From UBA8389 sp035719105 (GTDB lineage: Bacteria > Bacteroidota > Bacteroidia > Bacteroidales > UBA1402): a stretch of 64,000 nt of DNA. Of the stretch, positions 35,281 through 44,383 are shown one piece after another. Position numbers and translations under genes: made by a program. Every line of letters starts with the position of its first letter. Positions within the stretch are counted from its first letter, which is position 1. Under the pieces are notes generated by a model. It saw only the letters and a list, made by a program, of their open reading frames with translations, made no database searches and was not told the DNA's origin. Location of the stretch: contig DASTGN010000005.1 in the NCBI GenBank assembly GCA_035719105.1, positions 1 through 64,000 on the forward strand, in the 5' to 3' direction.

Positions 35281-35412
35281 ATGAAAAAAAATGGAAAAAA
35301 AGTGAAACTTGAAAAACTCACGGAGAACGAAATGGCAAAAATTAATGGAGGTACAGGCCTTAGAAAAGTTATAATTATTATTGATGGAGTGCCTACCATT
35401 ATTTGGATTTAG
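35281..35412 (+). CDS. 43-residue double-glycine leader peptide, secreted-peptide precursor
   Basis: A short gene in the 370-base gap between the kinase start and the exported-protein run. The start is basic (MKKNGKKVKLEK), followed by LTENEMAKINGG, the leader consensus of peptides cut after Gly-Gly by C39 peptidase-transporters (here after residue 24). The 19-residue remainder is TGLRKVIIIIDGVPTIIWI: very hydrophobic, no Cys, no Ser, no net acidic charge. No modification enzyme or C39 transporter is in the window. It may be a bacteriocin-like or signalling peptide. The divergent sensor kinase raises the idea of a peptide-sensing circuit, which is inference. Recognition is by the leader pattern only. 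Confidence 0.7.
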   Translation: MKKNGKKVKLEKLTENEMAKINGGTGLRKVIIIIDGVPTIIWI

Positions 35413-35502
35413 GAATTACTTGAAAAAACCTCATTCAATTTTTGAGAAAAAAGTGAGACTTTTTAACATCAAAAAAAATTACAAATCAAGAGTGGTAGTA
35501 AT

Positions 35503-35542
35503 CCTTTCCAAGTTCAAGGCTAACAACTTTGTCTTGGGAAGG
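35503..35542 (+). terminator. Hairpin between the peptide gene and the exported-protein run
   Basis: CCTTTCCAAG (35503-35512) pairs with CTTGGGAAGG (35533-35542), ten pairs including one G.U, around a 20-base loop. There is no T-run after it, so it is a weak terminator or an attenuator/RNA-stability element rather than a firm stop. Confidence 0.35.
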
Positions 35543-35577
35543 TTCATTAGTAACCATACGTTTTAATAAAACAAATT

Positions 35578-36021
35578 ATGAGAAAACTATTAATAACAAG
35601 TTGTATCATCCTATGTGGTTGCATATCTGCTTTTGGACAGGCTCCCGCCAATTATATAAAGTACGATTACGATGCAGCGGGCAATAGGATAGCTCGAAGG
35701 TACATTGAGGTTCTTTTGCCGCAAAGGCGTTCCGCAGCCGCCCCTTTCGACACCACTGGAGTGGAAGTCGACTTGAATGAACTGAAAGTGACCATTTATC
35801 CCAACCCGACGAGAGGAGTCGTTATAGCCTGTCTTTCTGCATTCTCCCCAAATGTTATTATAACCTACATCCTATTTAACGCTGATGGCAAAAAACTTCA
35901 GCAGCTAAATGCCGAAAGCGACCGGACACCGATTGATCTATCAAATTATCCCCCAAGTGCGTATATCTTAAAAGTTCTAGCGAATAAAAAGGAGATCGAA
36001 TTCAAAATCATCAAAAAATAA
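35578..36021 (+). CDS. Small exported protein with one YD motif and a T9SS sorting domain
   Basis: 147 residues. Signal peptide (LLITSCIILCGCISAFGQ), then a single Rhs-like YD motif, YDYDAAGNRIARRY (29-42), a Pro/Arg/Ala linker and a C-terminal type A sorting domain starting near 69 with IYPNP (73-77) and ending EFKIIKK. It should be exported by Sec and then carried across the outer membrane by T9SS. Proteins of this form are often found before Rhs genes in Bacteroidota. It could be a fragment left from a longer Rhs protein or a dedicated partner of the Rhs toxin downstream. It precedes the S74 fibre gene by 12 bases. Confidence 0.85.
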   Translation: MRKLLITSCIILCGCISAFGQAPANYIKYDYDAAGNRIARRYIEVLLPQRRSAAAPFDTTGVEVDLNELKVTIYPNPTRGVVIACLSAFSPNVIITYILFNADGKKLQQLNAESDRTPIDLSNYPPSAYILKVLANKKEIEFKIIKK

Positions 36022-36033
36022 ATTCAACGAATT

Positions 36034-36780
36034 ATGAAAAAAATTAATTTTTGGTTTTTTGTAATGTGTTTTTGTCTTCTATGTACATTATCGATTAATG
36101 CACAGGTTACTGTAACCAATAACAATACCATTAAGCTTGGAACAAATTTAAATACTATTGGAACAAATGTAACTGGGAACTATGAACAAGCTGCTGGAAT
36201 AACCTTTGGAAACAGTTCATTTCCGGGCACATTAATTGAACAAGGTAATGGTGAAAGCTCCGGCATATATTTGGACGGTGATAAAATCGTCATCTGGTCA
36301 CCAGGAGATGTTAATTTAGTAAACTTTTGCGATGAAGATCTGATGGAAGAAGGTACCAGTAATTATACGTCCGCAGTTGTTGCTTACATTGATGATGCTG
36401 GTTATTATTTTCAAATCAGTGATTCAACAAGCAAAGAAAACATCACAACGATCAATGCCCCTTTATCTAAGATCATTAAGCTTAGAGGTGTCGAATACTT
36501 TCACAAAACAGTTGAAAAGAAAAATAATGACACGTCAAATGGGCCCACACCAACAAAATCATTAAAATGTGGTTTTTTGGCTCAGGAAGTCGAAACTGTA
36601 ATTCCGGAAGCCGTTGCAACTAACAATTCAGGGAAGAAATTTGTAAACTACCAGGCAATAATTCCTTTCCTTGTTGAGGCACTAAAAGAACAACAAACCC
36701 AAATAGCCAAACAGGATCAGCAAATCAAGTTACTTCAAGCACAAGTGAGTGAAATTCAACAGTCGCTGAATCTGAAATAA
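36034..36780 (+). CDS. Exported fibre-like protein with S74 self-cleaving chaperone domain
   Basis: 248 residues. Signal peptide ending SINAQ, then a beta-rich region with Asn/Thr-rich repeats (25-110). The C-terminal part, about 127-248, is a peptidase S74/intramolecular chaperone domain: SDSTSKENI carries the Ser129/Lys134-type dyad, then KCGFLAQEVETVIPEAV and a final coiled coil rich in Gln/Lys. S74 domains trimerise tail fibres and then cut themselves off. The presence of a signal peptide argues for a cell-surface trimer rather than a phage gene. Confidence 0.85.
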   Translation: MKKINFWFFVMCFCLLCTLSINAQVTVTNNNTIKLGTNLNTIGTNVTGNYEQAAGITFGNSSFPGTLIEQGNGESSGIYLDGDKIVIWSPGDVNLVNFCDEDLMEEGTSNYTSAVVAYIDDAGYYFQISDSTSKENITTINAPLSKIIKLRGVEYFHKTVEKKNNDTSNGPTPTKSLKCGFLAQEVETVIPEAVATNNSGKKFVNYQAIIPFLVEALKEQQTQIAKQDQQIKLLQAQVSEIQQSLNLK

Positions 36781-36821
36781 TTCGTCAACACCCAATATAA
36801 CCTATACTAATTCAAAGCTCC

Positions 36822-38108
36822 ATGAAAAATATAGTTGTATCAATCCTTATGGCAAGTACCGTACTTGTTGCAAATGCACAAGTATTTCAATCAAATGGAA
36901 ATCAGAACGTTGTTGGAAAACTATTCGTTTTTCCGTCTGGAATTGCTTCTGACGATGCATATAATGGAAACATCGTTATCACTAAGCCTGTAACGAGCGG
37001 TCAATATCTAAACTTTATAAGAACAGGAACTACCAGATGGTCGCTCGGCACCGTCTATAATTCAAACACTTTTGCGATTGGACAGGGAACGACAACGGAT
37101 GCGAGCTTCGTTTCCCCTTTCTTTAACATCACACAAACAGGCAATGTTGGTATTGGAACTACTGCCCCATCATCCATGTTACAAGTGGCTGCTTCAAGTG
37201 GCAATGGCCTTCGTATCGGTAGAATTGGCGACGCAGGAAATCTTGCTGTTGCAATAGATAGTCTTGCTGCAAGTTACAACCTGGATTTTTCTGGATATAG
37301 GGATATCGTACTCGACCAAATTGGGGCTAGAATTGCTGCACTTCGTTTTAATAAATGCTACGTTAACAATGCATTGGTGCAGAATACAGGTCTAGCATTC
37401 TATACCAACCCTACCGGACTTTATGAAAGTACGACAGGTTTGGTCGAACAAATGCGCATCATGCCCAATGGCAACCTCGGAATTGGAAGTCGTAACCCTC
37501 AATACAAGTTGGATGTTCGAGGAAACCTATACATTAATTCCGGCAATGATGACAATCACATATATTGGGGAAGTCACAGCATGGCAATGGGAACACCTCC
37601 AGATGATTATGCAAATAATATTTTTGCACTCAAGCCTGGTGGTTCAACTCAAGGTGAACTTTATTCGAGATTTAGCATGTATCATTCATATAATAGGGAT
37701 ACCACAGAAGAAAGAGTTAGAATCTCATCGAGCGATTTTTCCTTTTTCAATGGAGGTTTTGTTGGTATCGGCATAAAAACGCCACAATACCTTTTAGATG
37801 TTGCAGGTGCAATTAGAGCAAAAGAGGTGATCGTAACAGTAAATGGGTTCCCTGATTTTGTGTTTGAAAAAAACTACAATCTACTCAAACTTCAGGATGT
37901 AGATAATTACATACAATTGAACGGCCATCTACCAAACATACCTTCAGCAAAAGAAGTAAATAAAAATGGTATTAACATGGCTGATTTGCAAGTCAAACTA
38001 TTACAAAAAGTAGAAGAATTGACCTTATATGCCATTGAACAGCAAAAACTTGTCTGCGAACAACAAAAACGCATAGAACAATTGGAAAATGCATTGAAAG
38101 CCAATTAA
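36822..38108 (+). CDS. Exported fibre-like protein with GIGT-type repeats and coiled-coil end
   Basis: 428 residues. Signal peptide (ILMASTVLVANAQ). Three fibre-type turns are spaced through the protein: GNVGIGTTAPSSMLQV, GNLGIGSRNPQYKLDV and FVGIGIKTPQYLLDV. The last is followed by the common Bacteroidota end module (YIQLNGHLPNIPSAKEV, then a coiled coil to LENALKAN). There is no S74 dyad. It probably forms an extended trimer at the cell surface, perhaps with the S74 protein upstream; its stop lies 17 bases before the Rhs gene. Confidence 0.85.
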   Translation: MKNIVVSILMASTVLVANAQVFQSNGNQNVVGKLFVFPSGIASDDAYNGNIVITKPVTSGQYLNFIRTGTTRWSLGTVYNSNTFAIGQGTTTDASFVSPFFNITQTGNVGIGTTAPSSMLQVAASSGNGLRIGRIGDAGNLAVAIDSLAASYNLDFSGYRDIVLDQIGARIAALRFNKCYVNNALVQNTGLAFYTNPTGLYESTTGLVEQMRIMPNGNLGIGSRNPQYKLDVRGNLYINSGNDDNHIYWGSHSMAMGTPPDDYANNIFALKPGGSTQGELYSRFSMYHSYNRDTTEERVRISSSDFSFFNGGFVGIGIKTPQYLLDVAGAIRAKEVIVTVNGFPDFVFEKNYNLLKLQDVDNYIQLNGHLPNIPSAKEVNKNGINMADLQVKLLQKVEELTLYAIEQQKLVCEQQKRIEQLENALKAN

Positions 38109-38125
38109 TATAAAAACTTTCCGCC

Positions 38126-41100
38126 ATGAGGATTATATTTAAATATTTTTTGTTAGGCATAATCTGCCTTACAAACGCTATCGCTATATATTCGCAACAA
38201 AAATCATACGACCTAAATATCGATGAATCAGGGTCTACGAAAACATATATTGCTCGAGATCAAATTATCATGCAACCCGGATTTCAATTTAATGCCTCAA
38301 ACGGAAACAATACCTTCAATGCAAAAATTGACCCGACCCTCATTTTTCCACCATCGGATAAAACATATGCAACTGCCGATGGTATCATTACTCAAGATCC
38401 GACTTTGGGTGGAGTTGTCGGCAATATTCCAGGGCAGTTCGGCATAAGTCCTACAGGTGGTGCAACTTACTCGATTCCAATTGAATGTCCACCGGGAATA
38501 AACGGTATGAAACCTAATATCACGTTGGTTTATAATAGCCATGGAGGAGGAGAGGACGGACCTCTGGGTATAGGATGGGCGATTAGAGGATTGTCGGCAA
38601 TTAGCAGTACATCAAAATCACTTTATAGCAATGGGAAAATAGATGGTTTAGATTTAACAACATGCGCCACTCAATATTCTTTTGATGGAAACAATTTATT
38701 CAGTAACGATGCTATTTATGGTGGAGATGGGACGAACTATTACACAGAAAATCAAACACAAGCACAAATAGTTTCTTATGGTTCAATATATAATGGAACC
38801 ACAAGATTAGGACCTGAATATTTTATTTTAACTAGCAAGGAGGGCAATGTAATTGAGTATAGGTATTTAGTACGAGCAGGATCATCTACGACAACTGCTC
38901 CTTATCAATGGCTAATATCGAAGATTACAGATCCCAACGGAAACTACATAACATTCAGTTATGATACCTATGGAAATAAACAAGCTGTAATAAAAACCAT
39001 AAATTATACTGGAAATGCAGTTGGAGCACAACCTTTTGAGACAATTCAGTTTGACTATGTAATTAAAACAAAAAATAATGTTCATTATATTGCAGGCTTA
39101 CCTGTGGACGATGCATTATTCCTAAACTCTATCAAAGTTGCTTACAGCCCAAATGATCAAACTTTCACCATAAATAATCAATATGCTTTAAATTACTCTT
39201 ATTATGATGAAAAATATCATTTAATTAGTGTCACTGAATTCGATAAGCAGGGAAATAAAAAGAATCCAATAGTTTTCAATTGGGGAACGAATACGATAAA
39301 TCCAACTCTTCAAACATGTACGATTGCAGAAATTGGAGGATTATACCAACAAATTAAATCCAGGTTTTTCGATTCTGCAGATATTGATGGAGATGGCTTT
39401 TCAGATATTATACAAGTATACAAAACAAAATTTGATTATATAACCTACCCATATAATTACATAAAAGTAAACAATACGAGGTTAAATGGGATTGGAGATG
39501 ATCTGATTCAATTTGGTGATTTAGGACAAGATATTCAATCTGGTGGAATTTCAATTACAAAAACAAATGGAATTTTAGTTGGAGAATTTAATGGGGACAA
39601 GGCAAAGACAATCCTTGCCCCAATCTTCGTAAATGAAAATGGAGAATGTGGTTTATCATTAAGGGATTATAAATCACAATTCGTTTTTATATATCCGTTA
39701 ATCGTAAGCACAGAAATTCCTACGTACGCCATAGGTGACATAAATAATGATGGTAAAGATGAGATCGTTGTTATTGAAAAAAAACGAGCAAGTAATCATA
39801 ATACTGTTGGAAAAATACTTTATGTTAAAAAAGTTGATTACTCGAACGAACTTTCTTCAAGTGATATAAAAATTGTTGATCCATTGTCTATTAACATTGG
39901 AAGTGATCCAAAAAGAATATTCATTTTCGATTTTGACAATGATGGCCTTAAAGATATTTTGCTTGTTACAACAGAAAAGGTAATTGTTTTAAAGAACCAA
40001 GGTGGAAGTTTGATTGCTAGTAATGATGGAGTTCTACATGTGACTTTTGGCATTGGTGCTGTTTCTACAGCATTCAATTCTAATGATTATAGTGTCATAA
40101 AACCAGGCGATTTCAACGGTGATGGATTAATGGATTTTCTATTGAACGAACATTGTAACAATGTTTGGAAAATAGCGTTGAACAATGGTACTGGATTTTT
40201 AACTCCTACTGTAATTAGTAATATGGCAGCCATAGAAGAAGAATACACCCAAAAAAATGATGATAAGGATGACTGTATTATCGTGGATTTGAATCATGAC
40301 GGGAAATCGGATGTTGTACTTGTAGATGCTGTTTATTCCTATCAACACAATATTTGGGGTGAAAAATGGGGAGATTATGAACATACCAATATCAATTGGT
40401 ATACATCCACTGGCAATGGTTTTACTAACGTCAAGTCAATTACAATACATGATGAGACATATTTAAATAATACTCACAATACAGTGGGTGATTTTAATGC
40501 AGATGGAAATGGGGAACTTTTTTCTTTTGATTCAAATTTATATACGGGCGTAGATACGATTAATGCCGGAAGAATCTACTATTACAATACGAACCATAAT
40601 GCAAATAAGATAACCTGCATTACTGATGGATTTTACAATTTGACACGAATCGATTATCAGTTTCTTCCATATACATCGGATCGTTTTAGCTCTAGTAACT
40701 TTTATTCTATTGGCACTAGTTCGACTTATCCGATATCTGACTTGCAAGTTCCTTTTTCGTGCATAAATCGCGTAATAACACCAAATGGAATAGGTGGTAA
40801 CTCAACAACCAGTTATACCTATTCTGGTTTAAAATCTCATTCATACAAAGGTATACTTGGTTTTTCTTCTATTATTGCCACAAATGCGCTCAATGACATT
40901 AAAACAATATCAATCACAGAGTTTGATCAAAATTTATATTTACCTTCTAAACAAACCAATGAGAATTATTCCCTAAGTCAGAACTTCAAGATATCAAAAA
41001 GCGAAACAGCCATTTCAAACAGCAAGAATAACGGTGTTTTCAACTCACAACTTACTCAAACAATAGAAAATAATTACCTAACGAACAATATAAAAACCAC

Positions 41101-44100
41101 AGATTATCTAACATACGATGCATGGGGAAACCCAACCCACATACGTACAACCATTGGGAATGATGCCGACAAATTGATTGCAGACTATAACGAAACGTTC
41201 GGTATATTTGGATCATGGTGTCCAAATAAGACTGTAACATCTACATCAACCTTTCAAACAGGCAGCGAAATTTTGTCCAAGAATACATCATTCGACTACG
41301 ACACCAAGGGAAACTTGACCAAAAACATATCGGATCTGAATGATGTCAATCAATTAACAACTGAGTACATGACGTTTGATGTATATGGCAATCCCACTGT
41401 AATTAAGAAGACCGCCAATGGGAACACAAGAACTTCTAGTGTAACTTATAATTTCGGACGGTTCATTTCTGGAAAAACTGATGAGCTCGGCCAAATAACA
41501 ACCTATGATTGGGATGCGATCACGAATCTACTTAAAAGTGAAACCAATAGATTGGGCAAAACCGAATACTCCTATAACAGCCAGGGGCAACTTGTTGAAA
41601 CAAAATACCCCGACGGCAAACGTGCAGCGAAGGTGTTCCAATGGGCCGGAATCGGCAATTCTTGTGGCGCCAAGTATTTCACCTATAGCGAAGCATCCGG
41701 TTCCGGTCCTGCTTATGTTTGGTACGACGCACTTGGGCGTGAGTTGGTAAGTGAATCATTTGGCCTGAACAACCAGAAAATTACCGTGTTTAAGGAATAC
41801 CTTGCAAATGGCAACTTATTTCGTATATCCGATCCAACATTCGGATCGTCTGCCCAAACCTGGGCTGCCACATACGTATATGACCCATACGGACGGACTA
41901 GTACCATTACAACCCATAATGGTACTACGACTTCAACCTATACGGGACGTATGAAAACGGTAACCTCGCCATCCGGCACAATCGAACAAAACCTGAAATC
42001 AAGTGGATTATTAGACTATACGATACAGAATGGTAAAAAAGTATCCTTTACCTATTATCCCTCTGGTTTGACAAAGACTTCTACCCCGGATGGCGGGTTA
42101 TCCATTACGACTGAATACGACCCTCAAGGACACCGGACCAAGCTGATTGACCCGGATGCAGGGACGATAGAATCGCTTTACAATGGATTTGGTGAACTTG
42201 TTTGGACAAAACAATTGATGCATAATGGAACACTTATCGTAGCGACTAACAACTATGCGCCAACTACAGGGCAGCTCCAGAACATCGAAAGAAATGGAGA
42301 AACCACAACCTATCATTATGATAATTTAAACCGACTGGATAAAATTGAAATCGCCGGCAAACACACGCAATCATATACCTATGACAGCTTTGACCGTGTT
42401 ACTCTAAGTACAGAATACGTTAATGACAAATCATTTACTAGTGAAACAGTTTATGATGCACTTGGCAGAGAGAAGCGGCATAAATACCCATCTGGTTATT
42501 GGACGTTCAACATCTACGACAGTAATGGAGTATTGACAGAAGTAAAAGACGACAACAACCGCTCCATTTGGAAACCCCTGGAAGGCAATGCACGGGGTCA
42601 GCTCACCAAGATAAGTCGCGGAGGAAAAGAAACAACATTTGGCTTCGACGACAGGGGTTTGCCCACTTCAATCGTTTCACCCGGCATTATTAACATGGCA
42701 GGCACTTTCAATATGAAAGGCAACCTTGAATATCGGCAGGATCTGCTGACAAACCAAAAAGAAGTATTTGATTACGATGCCTTGAATCGACTGACCTGTT
42801 GGGATGTTTTCCAAAACAATGGGACAATACCCGTAAAAGAGAACAATCAATCATATGATGAAAGCGGTAACATCAGCCTTAAGAAAGATCTGGAATTTTT
42901 TGAGATGAAATACGGTGCAAGCGGCAGACCCCATGCTTTGGACTCCATTCTGGGCAAGCCGGACGCTATCCCCTATTCAACATTGAATGTCACATACACC
43001 GACTTCAATAAAATAGCGAACTTAAGTGAGGCAGATAAATCCTACACACTCACTTATGGCGTTGACGACCAACGTCGCAAATCAGTATACCAAGTTGGGG
43101 GCGTGACTAAACTCACCCGCTACTATTTGGGCGATTACGAAGAAGAGGAAGACGAAAGCAACAACGTTAGGAAAATTCATTATCTTAGCGGCGGAGCAGT
43201 ACTCATCCAGAACTACGGTAAAGACAGTCTTTTGTACGGATATTCTGACTACCAGGGTTCTTTGATAGCATTGACAGACGAAAATGGCACAGTCGTAGAG
43301 AAGTACGCCTACGACCCTTGGGGCAATCGACGCGATCCGGCAGACTGGACAGCCAAGGACACTAGAACCAACTGGACGCTAAACCGGGGATACACCGGAC
43401 ATGAGCATCTGGATGCATTTGCCATCATCAACATGAACGGACGAGTCTACGATCCGATAACTGGGATGTTCTTCAGTCCGGATCCACAGTTGCAGGATCC
43501 AGGCAACTGGATAAACTACAACAGATATGGGTATTGCTACAACAATCCGCTGGTTTATTCGGATCCAAGTGGGGAGTGGATTCATATTTTGGGTGGTGCC
43601 ATAATTGGTGGTGTAATAAACTGGGGAATACATGGCTTTCAGTTTAACAAAGATGGCTTGATAGCCTTTGGAATTGGAGCTTTAGCAGGCGGATTGGGAG
43701 CTGCAACAGGAGGAGCTGCTTTTATTGCAGCAGGTGGAACAGCCGCTGGAGGGGGTGGCTTCGTTGCTGGAGCAATCGGTAGTGGTGTTGGATACATCTA
43801 TAATTCAACCATTCAAAGCGCAGGTAATTTTGCGTATTTTGGAGATCCGATACCTACAGGCAAGGATTTTGTTATGGGACTAGGAGTCTCTATGCTAACA
43901 GGAGGTGTTCTACAAGGATTTAATGCAAAATTTAATAACCGTGATTTTTGGAGTGGGACAGAGTCACAACTTTCAAGAGGGGGTTTAGAATTAACTCCAA
44001 TACAACCAAAACCTTTTAAATATGAAGAACTTCCCATTGAACTTCCCGAACAATTATCTCATTATACACCTAATAACCCAAAAGGATGGACGCAATTAGG

Positions 44101-44371
44101 TACAGTTGAAGGTGATCCGATATGGCTAACACCAAATAGTGAACTAAGTAGCACAGAAGCTCTCCAACAACTATCGTTAAAAAACACACCCAACTGGAGA
44201 ATTGATATTTCGACGACTGAACCAGGTTTTGATCCTTCGAAAATAATGTATATTAACACAAGAATTGATCCTCATTATGGTCAACCTGGCAGCAATAATA
44301 TTGAAGTAATTTATAGGGGAATAATTGATCTTCAAAAACTAAAAGTTCATATTTATAAATTACCATTTTAA
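38126..44371 (+). CDS. SpvB/VCBS/Rhs polymorphic toxin with variable C-terminal domain
   Basis: 2081 residues. Signal peptide (to about 25), a short repeat-like segment with IARDQIIMQPGFQFNAS, and an SpvB-type region near 110-165 (YSIPIECPPGINGMKP, PLGIGWAIRGLSAIS). Six FG-GAP/VCBS-type Ca-binding loops lie at about 415-800 (DIDGDGFSD, DINNDGKDE, DFDNDGLKD, DFNGDGLMD, DLNHDGKSD, DFNADGNGE). YD repeats run from about 1030, and the Rhs core ends with NMNGRVYDPITGMFFSPDP and SDPSGEW (1812-1818). A Gly/Ala-rich membrane-like linker follows, then a unique end of about 120 residues (HYTPNNPKGW at 1979, YGQPGSNNIEVIYRG). The core builds a cocoon around the toxic tip; the tip may be an ADP-ribosyltransferase-like fold (low confidence). 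Downstream lies a probable immunity gene. Confidence 0.9.
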   Translation: MRIIFKYFLLGIICLTNAIAIYSQQKSYDLNIDESGSTKTYIARDQIIMQPGFQFNASNGNNTFNAKIDPTLIFPPSDKTYATADGIITQDPTLGGVVGNIPGQFGISPTGGATYSIPIECPPGINGMKPNITLVYNSHGGGEDGPLGIGWAIRGLSAISSTSKSLYSNGKIDGLDLTTCATQYSFDGNNLFSNDAIYGGDGTNYYTENQTQAQIVSYGSIYNGTTRLGPEYFILTSKEGNVIEYRYLVRAGSSTTTAPYQWLISKITDPNGNYITFSYDTYGNKQAVIKTINYTGNAVGAQPFETIQFDYVIKTKNNVHYIAGLPVDDALFLNSIKVAYSPNDQTFTINNQYALNYSYYDEKYHLISVTEFDKQGNKKNPIVFNWGTNTINPTLQTCTIAEIGGLYQQIKSRFFDSADIDGDGFSDIIQVYKTKFDYITYPYNYIKVNNTRLNGIGDDLIQFGDLGQDIQSGGISITKTNGILVGEFNGDKAKTILAPIFVNENGECGLSLRDYKSQFVFIYPLIVSTEIPTYAIGDINNDGKDEIVVIEKKRASNHNTVGKILYVKKVDYSNELSSSDIKIVDPLSINIGSDPKRIFIFDFDNDGLKDILLVTTEKVIVLKNQGGSLIASNDGVLHVTFGIGAVSTAFNSNDYSVIKPGDFNGDGLMDFLLNEHCNNVWKIALNNGTGFLTPTVISNMAAIEEEYTQKNDDKDDCIIVDLNHDGKSDVVLVDAVYSYQHNIWGEKWGDYEHTNINWYTSTGNGFTNVKSITIHDETYLNNTHNTVGDFNADGNGELFSFDSNLYTGVDTINAGRIYYYNTNHNANKITCITDGFYNLTRIDYQFLPYTSDRFSSSNFYSIGTSSTYPISDLQVPFSCINRVITPNGIGGNSTTSYTYSGLKSHSYKGILGFSSIIATNALNDIKTISITEFDQNLYLPSKQTNENYSLSQNFKISKSETAISNSKNNGVFNSQLTQTIENNYLTNNIKTTDYLTYDAWGNPTHIRTTIGNDADKLIADYNETFGIFGSWCPNKTVTSTSTFQTGSEILSKNTSFDYDTKGNLTKNISDLNDVNQLTTEYMTFDVYGNPTVIKKTANGNTRTSSVTYNFGRFISGKTDELGQITTYDWDAITNLLKSETNRLGKTEYSYNSQGQLVETKYPDGKRAAKVFQWAGIGNSCGAKYFTYSEASGSGPAYVWYDALGRELVSESFGLNNQKITVFKEYLANGNLFRISDPTFGSSAQTWAATYVYDPYGRTSTITTHNGTTTSTYTGRMKTVTSPSGTIEQNLKSSGLLDYTIQNGKKVSFTYYPSGLTKTSTPDGGLSITTEYDPQGHRTKLIDPDAGTIESLYNGFGELVWTKQLMHNGTLIVATNNYAPTTGQLQNIERNGETTTYHYDNLNRLDKIEIAGKHTQSYTYDSFDRVTLSTEYVNDKSFTSETVYDALGREKRHKYPSGYWTFNIYDSNGVLTEVKDDNNRSIWKPLEGNARGQLTKISRGGKETTFGFDDRGLPTSIVSPGIINMAGTFNMKGNLEYRQDLLTNQKEVFDYDALNRLTCWDVFQNNGTIPVKENNQSYDESGNISLKKDLEFFEMKYGASGRPHALDSILGKPDAIPYSTLNVTYTDFNKIANLSEADKSYTLTYGVDDQRRKSVYQVGGVTKLTRYYLGDYEEEEDESNNVRKIHYLSGGAVLIQNYGKDSLLYGYSDYQGSLIALTDENGTVVEKYAYDPWGNRRDPADWTAKDTRTNWTLNRGYTGHEHLDAFAIINMNGRVYDPITGMFFSPDPQLQDPGNWINYNRYGYCYNNPLVYSDPSGEWIHILGGAIIGGVINWGIHGFQFNKDGLIAFGIGALAGGLGAATGGAAFIAAGGTAAGGGGFVAGAIGSGVGYIYNSTIQSAGNFAYFGDPIPTGKDFVMGLGVSMLTGGVLQGFNAKFNNRDFWSGTESQLSRGGLELTPIQPKPFKYEELPIELPEQLSHYTPNNPKGWTQLGTVEGDPIWLTPNSELSSTEALQQLSLKNTPNWRIDISTTEPGFDPSKIMYINTRIDPHYGQPGSNNIEVIYRGIIDLQKLKVHIYKLPF

Positions 44372-44383
44372 ATACCTAAGCAC

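Noticed and set aside
35281..35412. The small peptide as a lanthipeptide or sactipeptide
   Set aside because: The core has no Cys or Ser and only two Thr, and no LanM/LanB or radical-SAM maturase is in the window.
35381..35566. 61-codon frame after the peptide gene
   Set aside because: It overlaps the peptide gene out of frame, has no ATG-led conserved start, and contains the hairpin; composition looks non-coding.
36034..38108. The fibre genes as prophage remnants
   Set aside because: Both start with signal peptides, and no capsid, terminase, integrase or lysis gene is near.
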